The position numbers were made by a program, and so were the translations under genes. A stretch of DNA of 46,198 nucleotides, taken from assembly GCA_026004655.1 (NCBI GenBank), contig BPJO01000023.1, positions 1 through 46,198 on the forward strand, written 5' to 3'. Within the stretch, counting starts at the first letter, position 1, and every line of letters begins with the position of its first letter. Source of the stretch: Phycisphaerae bacterium. GTDB taxonomy: Bacteria; Planctomycetota; Phycisphaerae; Tepidisphaerales; Tepidisphaeraceae. A model generated the notes under the pieces. The model was not told where the DNA came from. It saw nothing but the letters and a program-made list of their open reading frames with translations, and did not search any database. Shown one piece after another: positions 13,390 through 19,705 of this stretch.

Positions 13390-13456
13390 ATCATTGTCTA
13401 GTTAATATACTATCCCTATACTTCGTATAGGTCTAGTATATTAACTATCCAATGAT
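13390..13456. repeat. 67-bp nested palindrome
   Basis: Arms ATCATTG / CAATGAT, TAGTTAATATACTA / TAGTATATTAACTA and CCTATAC / GTATAGG are all perfect, separated by symmetric TC/TC interruptions, with a TTC centre at 13422-13424. Twenty-eight of 32 arm positions pair. It is AT-rich and non-coding. An origin, recombinase site or multimeric repressor operator are the main possibilities. Confidence 0.85.
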
Positions 13457-13479
13457 GAAAACCTACCGGTTTAAGTATC

Positions 13480-13494
13480 TTCCCCTTGTTTAAA
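13480..13494 (+). promoter_or_regulatory. Conserved block TTCCCCTTGTTTAAA (capsid operon)
   Basis: The same block, with one extra C, occurs at 37033-37048. The two lie 178 and 168 bases before the first start codons of the two late operons. GTTTAAAC and GTTTAAAAC follow here. Candidate late promoter or activator site. Confidence 0.45.
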
Positions 13495-13672
13495 AAAACT
13501 TGTTTAAACGTTTAAAACAGCACGACGGGAATCGGGGCGTAAACACTCGTTATACGCAAGACCTACTTGGCGTGAGACTACTTTGACACACCCCCCCCCC
13601 TTGTTTTCCGGCCTTCCGGCTTCGGGAACACGGCGTGTGTGTATAATCGGGTGTAAAGATTTTTGCGGCTCT

Positions 13673-14362
13673 ATGGCTCTTCACGAAAGATTCAAGCTTC
13701 TCGCCATGGCCTCCGGGGTGGACATTCCTCCGAAGGCCGTGCTGACACTCAACGTGGCCCCGGACGTGACCGTACTCGGCATCTCCGGGGCGCTCGAACC
13801 GTCCGTGTATTCCGCCATTGCGAGTGCCGCCGAACGGATCCCGGCGGGGAAGCACGTTTTCATGTACATCAACTCGCCCGGCGGCACGGTTCTCGGTCTG
13901 TCCCGCGCCGTTACGGCCGTCAAGTCGCTTGCTCAGCGGTCGGCATCGCTCACCACGGTGGCCGGAGACGTGATGGCGTCGGCGGCCTACTGGATCGGCA
14001 GCACGGCGGATAGGGTCATCGCGTCGCCGCTGTCGGCCGTGGGCAGTATCGGGGTCATCAACATGGCCGCTTCGATGAAGCGGATGTTGTCCGAGGCGGG
14101 GATCGACACGGCGGTCGTGCGCAGCGGGCCGCTCAAGGCCCGGCCCACGATGCTCGATGAACTCGATGAGGGGGCCGTTGCCTCTCTCAAACGTGTCGTG
14201 GACTCCTTCGCACAGAGGTTTTTTGCTCACGTAGAAAAGGAACGTATGGGTATCGACATGGAAAAGATCAAAGACGGCGCTATTTTCGTCGGAGAAGAGG
14301 CCGTTGCGGCCGGACTCGTCGACGAAATCGCCGAAAAAAATCGTTCTTTCCGGCGATTCTGA
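13673..14362 (+). CDS. S49-type head maturation protease
   Basis: A 229-residue SppA/S49-like serine protease that would process the prohead. It shows YINSPGGTV, then GDVMASAAYWIGSTADRVIA (catalytic-type Ser in MASAAYW) and SAVGSIGVI. A Lys in SGPLKARPT could serve as base. ATG 13673 gives the natural N-terminus; the TTG at 13583 would add a proline/cysteine-rich extension. TATAAT at 13642 lies just upstream. The last codons run through an A7 tract, after which a scaffold-like frame continues in the +1 frame. Confidence 0.82.
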   Translation: MALHERFKLLAMASGVDIPPKAVLTLNVAPDVTVLGISGALEPSVYSAIASAAERIPAGKHVFMYINSPGGTVLGLSRAVTAVKSLAQRSASLTTVAGDVMASAAYWIGSTADRVIASPLSAVGSIGVINMAASMKRMLSEAGIDTAVVRSGPLKARPTMLDELDEGAVASLKRVVDSFAQRFFAHVEKERMGIDMEKIKDGAIFVGEEAVAAGLVDEIAEKNRSFRRF

Positions 14363-14630
14363 CGCCGAAAAGGCCGAAGCGCCCGCTGAAAAGGCCGAAA
14401 ATGCCGTCGAAAACGCCGATATGGCGGCTTCGGAGGGCGAGCGGGAACACGAAGACGGCGTTCAAGGGGTGGATAACGACAAAATTGCCGCTCTGGAGGC
14501 CACGATCGCCTTCCTCTCGAAGAAAATCGAGCTTCTGGAGCGGGATAAACTGCCCCGCGACGAGATCGAGACGAGCGCTCGATCGAATCCGTATGAAAAA
14601 ATCGTTTTCGAGAAACTAGGACTCGTGTAG
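14304..14630 (+). CDS. Scaffold-like protein, overlapping the protease in another frame
   Basis: The frame is open from TTG 14304 to 14630 (108 residues). It is Ala/Glu-rich with an apparent coiled coil (NDKIAALEATIAFLSKKIELL). GGAGAAGAGG at 14291-14300 could initiate at the TTG. Alternatively, loss or slippage of one A in the A7 run at 14334-14340 would fuse it to the protease, giving the usual protease-scaffold layout with ...AEKKIVLSGDSDAEKAEAP. Start and expression mode are uncertain; a scaffold role follows from position and composition. Confidence 0.6.
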   Translation: MRPDSSTKSPKKIVLSGDSDAEKAEAPAEKAENAVENADMAASEGEREHEDGVQGVDNDKIAALEATIAFLSKKIELLERDKLPRDEIETSARSNPYEKIVFEKLGLV

Positions 14631-14634
14631 AACA

Positions 14635-15012
14635 ATGGTAAAATCCTTTCCGACCCCATTTCGGCACATTGGAGCGCTTTCCGGGGCCACCGTTCCGCCC
14701 GAGGGCGGCATCTGCAAGATTCTGGCGAACGGCAGCGTCGAGGATCTGAGCGGGGGCGGGGCCGCCGTCGCGCACGCCGTCTTCAAGCGCCAGCGTGAGG
14801 ATGACGGCCTTGCCGAAGTCGACAACGCCATCGTCGCCTCGTTTGCGGGCGAGGCGGGCAACACCCCGAGTATCGGGGATACCGTCTACGTCGTCAATGC
14901 GAACACCATCTCGACGAACAGCAGCGCCGGTTCCCGCCCGGAACTCGGTAAGTGTGTCGGGTTCGCCCCCGACGGCACGTATTACGTTTTCGTTAAAGGA
15001 CTTTTGAGCTAA
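14635..15012 (+). CDS. Putative head decoration protein
   Basis: A 125-residue small beta-rich protein between scaffold and major capsid genes, the normal place for a capsid-stabilising decoration protein. It has many Gly, Ala and Ser residues (SGATVPPEGGICKILANGS) and GDTVYVVNANT near the C-terminal half. Family not recognised; the role is positional inference. Confidence 0.55.
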   Translation: MVKSFPTPFRHIGALSGATVPPEGGICKILANGSVEDLSGGGAAVAHAVFKRQREDDGLAEVDNAIVASFAGEAGNTPSIGDTVYVVNANTISTNSSAGSRPELGKCVGFAPDGTYYVFVKGLLS

Positions 15013-15017
15013 GAACT

Positions 15018-15914
15018 ATGTACATTGTAGATCGAAAAAAGATTGATGCTGTCTACAAGGGGTTTCGCAAACTCTTCGACAGTATTCGACTCGAAGTCGG
15101 GGACGAAGACATCGTGCGTGCCGTCGCGTATGAGCGTCAAACTCCCGATTTCAACACCGACTTCGTGTTCACGACGCGCCTTGCCCCCGGCATGAAGCCG
15201 CAAGAGGGTGAGTTCGACGTCGACAAGATGAAGATCAAGACGGTCAACGTCCGCACGAAGCGGTGGTTCGACGCCATCCAGATGATGCGCGACGACCTCG
15301 AAGACTTCGACCGTCTGAATCTGTACCGGCCTCAGATCCGTCGGCTTGCCGAGTCGTACCGCGACCACCGCGCCGAACTCGTTGCCTCCACGCTGGAAGA
15401 CGGTTGGGCGACCAACGGGTTCGACGGTGTTCCCCTCTTCTCGAACTCGCACCCTCTGGAAAACGGTACGAACGACAACCTCGTCGATGCCGGTGGTACC
15501 GGTCTGACGGAGGCCGTCGTCGAACAAGCGCTCGTTCAGTTGTCCCGTATGAAGGACGACAGCGGGAAGCTGATCGGTCTTCGCGGCACGGACATCATCG
15601 TTCCTCCGGAGCTTGAGTTCGACGCCCGCAAGATCGTCAACGCCACGCTGACCGGCGGGGGTAACACGAACGTGTTTGCGGGGCGTCTGAACGTCATCAC
15701 GTCGCCCTACCTCACGGCCGCGAACCGCGCCTACGTGATGGACTCGCGGAGCGCGATTGCGAAGCCCGTTTTCCTCGCCGTGGTGCAGCCCCCGCGTCTC
15801 GAACTCGACGACACGCGGGCGGTTCTGAACGATCTCCTGCTGTGGGTCGTGAAGGCGAAGTACAACACGGCTCTCGGTCTCTACCACTACGTGGTGGGTA
15901 TCGACAACATCTAA
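15018..15914 (+). CDS. Major capsid protein, Mu gpT-like
   Basis: A 298-residue HK97-fold capsid candidate of the Mu gpT type. Supporting marks are the N-terminal helix AVYKGFRKLFDSI, RWFDAIQMMRDDLEDFDRLN, NGFDGVPLFSNSHP (the DG.PLF...HP signature) and the late IVPPELEFDARKIVNATLTG. Length fits the family. A strong GC-rich stem-loop follows the gene. Confidence 0.85.
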   Translation: MYIVDRKKIDAVYKGFRKLFDSIRLEVGDEDIVRAVAYERQTPDFNTDFVFTTRLAPGMKPQEGEFDVDKMKIKTVNVRTKRWFDAIQMMRDDLEDFDRLNLYRPQIRRLAESYRDHRAELVASTLEDGWATNGFDGVPLFSNSHPLENGTNDNLVDAGGTGLTEAVVEQALVQLSRMKDDSGKLIGLRGTDIIVPPELEFDARKIVNATLTGGGNTNVFAGRLNVITSPYLTAANRAYVMDSRSAIAKPVFLAVVQPPRLELDDTRAVLNDLLLWVVKAKYNTALGLYHYVVGIDNI

Positions 15915-15933
15915 GGTACTGACGTCGAGTGGC

Positions 15934-15974
15934 AGCGGGGTGGTTGGCGCGGCTGCCGCTCCTTCCACCCCGCT
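15934..15974 (+). other. GC-rich stem-loop after capsid gene
   Basis: AGCGGGGTGG (15934-15943) pairs with CCACCCCGCT (15965-15974), with a further GC-rich structure in the loop. No U tract follows, so it is more likely an mRNA stabiliser or partial attenuator between capsid and tail genes than a full terminator. Confidence 0.65.
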
Positions 15975-15995
15975 CGGCTCACGGGTAGGTTTGAT

Positions 15996-17720
15996 ATGGC
16001 GGGACGCATTGGCAGGGTTTACATAGGGGAGGCCGGAGCGAGCACGCTCACCGACATGGGGACGGTCCGCTTCGATTCGCCCATCACCGAGACGGCGGAG
16101 ACGACGGAACCGGACTCTCACGGCCGCCGGGCCGCGAAGTATTACAGCGTGGTTCTCCCCGTCACCACGATGCAGTCCACCGATTCGGAACTGTTCGACA
16201 TTCTCTCCAACCCGGATCGGCTTTACCGCGTCTTCGTTTCTCCTTCCTCGTCGGCGCACGGCGACACCGTTACGTGGGAAGAGGCGGTCGACGACCTCGA
16301 CGGTTTCGTCCTCGACAACGTTTACGCCACGGTGGAAAGCACGGTGGCCGGGGACGGCTCGCCGTCCGGCACCACCATCACCTTTACGAAGCGGCGGCGT
16401 GACATTTTCATCTCGGACGGACTGGAAAGTGTAGCTTACTTCATCAAGGATTTTTCGAACGACTATCTCCGTCCGCAGAACATCGGAACCCCCTATGTGG
16501 GTAATTCGGCCCCGTTCGTCAGAAACGCCCCCGCGCCCTACTTCGACCCCTTCACGCTCAAATATAAAACGGCGGCCGCTAACGAACCCCGCTTCGGCCG
16601 TGCTCCATCGGGAGACGTTCTCCCCATCATAGATGCGCCCGCAGACTGCCTCGTAGCCAACAACTCGAACACCTCCAACTTACTATTCAAAGCTGCCGCC
16701 ACCGGCTCCACGACGCCGTGGAACGGGTTCACGCTGGCCGATTATTCGGCTACGGTCGACAACACCCGTCACGGTATCGGTCGTTCGTACTCGAACCCCT
16801 CCCTCCAACTCCCGTATTGCGGATGGGCCATCTACAAACCGCTCGGGACGGCTTCTACGACTACGGCCCACGTTTTCCTGGAAGTGAATGACGGAGGGAT
16901 CTTTAGGTCGTTTACCGTACAACTCGATCTGACGACGGGAGAGCCGGTATCCATCCCCGCCGAGGATTCCTTTCTTCGGCCCCTCTATGCCGGGGCCATT
17001 CCCGTGGCGGACGGGTATTACTTCGTGTGGGCCTCCGTTTACATCAAGTCCGTCGCCACGTCCGCAGATAACATCAGGTTCGAGGTCAATCTGACGGATT
17101 CGGCCGGTAACGGTGTCTTTTCCGGCGACGGTTCCACCGCTATGGGTAGGGTGGGGGCCATAGGAATCTCTTCGGACCGGATATACCCGCCACCGGCACC
17201 CATTCTGACTACGGGAAGTACGGTATCCATCCCCGGGGATGACATTCAGTTTCCCTTCGACGCCACCTTCCCGTCTGAAGGTATTACCTCCGTTTTCGAT
17301 TGGGAGGTTCCCATTGCCGGTAACAACGGTGTGGGTAAGATTCCTTCACCGGAGCCGGGGTATTATTACAACGTGGGGCAGCCGAAGTTTACGGCACCCC
17401 CGGGCACGTGGACGCCTCTCGGCGTCCACGTGCCGTCGGATGCCAGGCAGTTCCCCTACGCCATGGGCAGCAGCCAGTTCAACGGTATAATCTTGTCCTC
17501 GAACAAAAAATCGGCCGTCGGCGTTTATCATCTCAGCACGTCTCTGTTGGAGACGTTCGAAGACGGTGTGAGCACCGGCACGGACCCCGACCCCGATATT
17601 ACTGCGGGAACAAGCTCCGACAGTTTAATCAGGTTGAAGGTGTTAAGACACGTTTACATATTCCCCCGCTTTATCGGGGTCTTCAAGGGAATTTACTCAC
17701 CCAACCACTTTAATGGATAA
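15996..17720 (+). CDS. Tail-tube-like protein with large C-terminal extension
   Basis: A 574-residue protein. Residues 1-140 (GRIGRVYIGEAG...DMGTVRF...DSHGRRAAKYYSV) match the next two gene products in pattern and look like a tail-tube domain. The remaining 430 residues are beta-rich with aromatic patches (GWAIYKPLG, HVFLEVNDGG, YYFVWASVYIKS) like carbohydrate-binding sandwich domains, so the extension may decorate the tail surface. A 14-bp perfect hairpin lies within the gene at 17403. Confidence 0.65.
   Translation: MAGRIGRVYIGEAGASTLTDMGTVRFDSPITETAETTEPDSHGRRAAKYYSVVLPVTTMQSTDSELFDILSNPDRLYRVFVSPSSSAHGDTVTWEEAVDDLDGFVLDNVYATVESTVAGDGSPSGTTITFTKRRRDIFISDGLESVAYFIKDFSNDYLRPQNIGTPYVGNSAPFVRNAPAPYFDPFTLKYKTAAANEPRFGRAPSGDVLPIIDAPADCLVANNSNTSNLLFKAAATGSTTPWNGFTLADYSATVDNTRHGIGRSYSNPSLQLPYCGWAIYKPLGTASTTTAHVFLEVNDGGIFRSFTVQLDLTTGEPVSIPAEDSFLRPLYAGAIPVADGYYFVWASVYIKSVATSADNIRFEVNLTDSAGNGVFSGDGSTAMGRVGAIGISSDRIYPPPAPILTTGSTVSIPGDDIQFPFDATFPSEGITSVFDWEVPIAGNNGVGKIPSPEPGYYYNVGQPKFTAPPGTWTPLGVHVPSDARQFPYAMGSSQFNGIILSSNKKSAVGVYHLSTSLLETFEDGVSTGTDPDPDITAGTSSDSLIRLKVLRHVYIFPRFIGVFKGIYSPNHFNG
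17403..17434. other. 14-bp perfect hairpin in coding sequence
   Basis: GGCACGTGGACGCC and GGCGTCCACGTGCC flank a TCTC loop, inside the 574-residue tail gene. Confidence 0.9.
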
Positions 17721-18139
17721 TGGCAGCTTCCGGAAGAATTGGCGTCGCGTACGTGTGGAACGGGGCGCAATGGGTTGACATCGGAACGGTTCGTAACCTG
17801 ACCATCACTACGGAGGGTCAGACTACGGAACGTGACGCTCATGGCCGCGCCGCCACGCTGACGCAGATCCTCACCGCCGAGGCTACGCTTCTGCAAAACA
17901 CGGAGACGGAGTTCGAGGAAGCTCTGTCTCACACCGGCACGGTCAGCGTGTTCTTTGCCGACTCTCAGAGTGCGTCCGTCCCGAGTTCGGAGACGGCCAA
18001 CGACGGTCAAGGGATGCTCTTGAACGACTGTTCCGTTTCCACGGAAGCCACGCTCGATCTTGGCGGCGGTGAGAGCTTCATCACCCTCCGTTTCATGACC
18101 AAGAAACTTGTCGATGACGCTATCGACACTTACTCGTAA
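17720..18139 (+). CDS. Tail-tube-like protein 2
   Basis: A 139-residue protein, GRIGVAYVWNGAQWVDIGTVR...DAHGRAATL, aligned with the N-terminal domains of both neighbours. It lacks any extension and is a good candidate for the basic tube subunit. Its ATG shares one base with the stop of the preceding gene. Confidence 0.65.
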   Translation: MAASGRIGVAYVWNGAQWVDIGTVRNLTITTEGQTTERDAHGRAATLTQILTAEATLLQNTETEFEEALSHTGTVSVFFADSQSASVPSSETANDGQGMLLNDCSVSTEATLDLGGGESFITLRFMTKKLVDDAIDTYS

Positions 18140-18145
18140 TGTGAT

Positions 18146-18649
18146 ATGAGCATTGCCAACCTTACCCGTAACGCAAGTAACATCCTCGGATACATCGGCC
18201 GCGCGTGGGTGGCCGACCTTGGGGCCGGTACGCCTTCGTGGGTCGACATGGGGCCGGTGCGATCCCCCTCCATCAACATCACTTCCGTGAACCGGGAGGC
18301 TGATGCCGAGGGGCGAACACCCGCCATGAGTTATGATGTTACGGTGTCCTTCACCCTACTCGAACTCGACACCGCTCGTAAGAACGTTCTCAAGGCCGCC
18401 ACGAGGAAGGGTGCCGTCTTCTTCTCTAAAAACACGTCCGTGACGCCGCCCGCGTGGAACGCCGGTAGCGGGCAGTTCAACGGTAGTTCGGATGGCTTCC
18501 TCTTCGAGAACGTGTGGATCGAGATTACGGCCTCGCTCTCCTTCTCCGGCGAGGGGGACGCTTATGAGTGTCAGATTCAGATGCGACTGATTCCCGCCGA
18601 GGCCGCCGCCCTCTTCGACGGTGTGAACAACGCTGTCCGTCTTCCCTGA
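18146..18649 (+). CDS. Tail-tube-like protein 3
   Basis: A 167-residue paralogue: LGYIGRAWVADLG...WVDMGPVRSPSI...DAEGRTPAMSYDVTVSF. The order of motifs (Gly-Arg-x-[YW], W-x-D-[MI]-G-x-V-R, D-x-x-G-R) matches the two genes before it. Three tandem paralogues suggest specialised tube, cap or decoration subunits. Confidence 0.65.
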   Translation: MSIANLTRNASNILGYIGRAWVADLGAGTPSWVDMGPVRSPSINITSVNREADAEGRTPAMSYDVTVSFTLLELDTARKNVLKAATRKGAVFFSKNTSVTPPAWNAGSGQFNGSSDGFLFENVWIEITASLSFSGEGDAYECQIQMRLIPAEAAALFDGVNNAVRLP

Positions 18650-19107
18650 TGGCCGACCTCAATATTAAAATTCTGGCGGGGGCGGAAACTTTATCCGTTC
18701 CCGCCATTGATTTTAAGGCCGAGAACATTCTGTATGTTCGCGGAGAGGCGCCCTATTATCAGACGTACTACGGCGTTTATCTGCCCCGGCTCGACGTACC
18801 TAAATACAGACTTCGGCTAACGTTTTCTATCCCGGACGCCTTCCACGCGCCGACGATACAGTCCGACATAAAGAAGATCATAGACAACGCATACGGGCCG
18901 TCCGGCGTTCTCCGGTTGAAAAACGAGGCTCCCAATACCACATATATTCCTACGCTCGCGACCACCGGGGACGTCGATCTGGTTCTGGACTCCGACATTT
19001 CATATGCGATGGAACTGAACAGACTCAACATCGTTACATCCCTTACCCTTACATTATCTTCGTCACAACTGTACGACCAACCGTTCGCATTCAAGGAGGT
19101 GTGGTAA
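18649..19107 (+). CDS. Tail protein, unrecognised
   Basis: A 152-residue protein starting MADLNIKILAGAETLSVPA. ATG 18649 overlaps the previous stop (TGATG); the longer frame runs into the upstream gene. It lies between tail tube and chaperone genes, so a neck or tail completion role is possible. Confidence 0.6.
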   Translation: MADLNIKILAGAETLSVPAIDFKAENILYVRGEAPYYQTYYGVYLPRLDVPKYRLRLTFSIPDAFHAPTIQSDIKKIIDNAYGPSGVLRLKNEAPNTTYIPTLATTGDVDLVLDSDISYAMELNRLNIVTSLTLTLSSSQLYDQPFAFKEVW

Positions 19108-19108
19108 C

Positions 19109-19486
19109 ATGAACGTCAACGGAAAAGAAAACGTTCTAGCGCAGATCAGTCGGTACACGCGCAAAAAGGTCACGTACGAGATGGCCGGTTACGAGTTCGT
19201 GCTGCTGCCTAGAACGATCCGTCGAATCAAGGACGTTTCCGACCTCATATCGGAACAGCGGCTTCTGATGAGCGAGTTTTCCGAGAAGTCTCTTGACGAG
19301 ATCGTAGAAGAAAACCTCGAAGCGCCCATGCCGGAATACATGGTCGAGTGGGAAATCTTCAAGATCATCACGGAGGGGCCTCACGACGATATCGAGAAAG
19401 ACCTAGAATCCCTGATGGATCTCGACGTAGTTGAAAATGCCATCTCGGATTTTTTTTCTTCGTCGAAAAAGTTAGGAATCTCCTAG
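19109..19486 (+). CDS. Tail assembly chaperone (gpG-like)
   Basis: A 125-residue acidic, helical protein located just before the tape measure, as in lambda gpG. AAGGAGG precedes its ATG. Near the end, GAT-TTT-TTT at 19448-19456 is a canonical X-XXY-YYZ slippery heptamer (T-TTT-TTT), from which a -1 shift gives the longer product. Confidence 0.8.
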   Translation: MNVNGKENVLAQISRYTRKKVTYEMAGYEFVLLPRTIRRIKDVSDLISEQRLLMSEFSEKSLDEIVEENLEAPMPEYMVEWEIFKIITEGPHDDIEKDLESLMDLDVVENAISDFFSSSKKLGIS

Positions 19487-19704
19487 AGTTTTATTCCAAC
19501 CTCATTGCGGCCTACCCCAAGCCGCCCAGGAACCCGAAGGAAGATAGACATGAAGCGAACGTTCGCCTATGGAAGCTGGCAGCCTCCGAAAAAGTTGACG
19601 GTATAGACCGACTCTCTTCCATGCTTGGCGACCCGATGGACATTCAAGAACGATACGGCGAAGGTGAACTCTTTTACTACGCCGTGGTCAAGATGACGCT
19701 GTAA
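19109..19704 (+). CDS. Tail assembly chaperone, -1 frameshift product (gpGT-like)
   Basis: After slippage at T7 (19450-19456) translation continues in the -1 frame as FFVEKVRNLLEFYSNLIAAY... and ends at TAA 19702-19704, one base before the tape measure start. The extension adds about 80 residues and contains LWKLAASEKVDGIDRLSS. The frame fills an otherwise empty 220 bases and matches the universal G/GT layout of long-tailed phages. Frameshifting is predicted, not shown. Confidence 0.8.
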
Positions 19705-19705
19705 G

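Noticed and set aside
13591..13600. TTGACA at 13583 as a -35 box with the C10 run as spacer
   Set aside because: No -10-like sequence lies 16-18 bases downstream; the nearest TATAAT (13642) is more than 50 bases away.
15009..16259. Long minus-strand frame of 416 codons
   Set aside because: It lies antisense to the capsid gene, has Arg/His/Val-rich mirror composition and no initiation signal; a shadow of high-GC codon bias.
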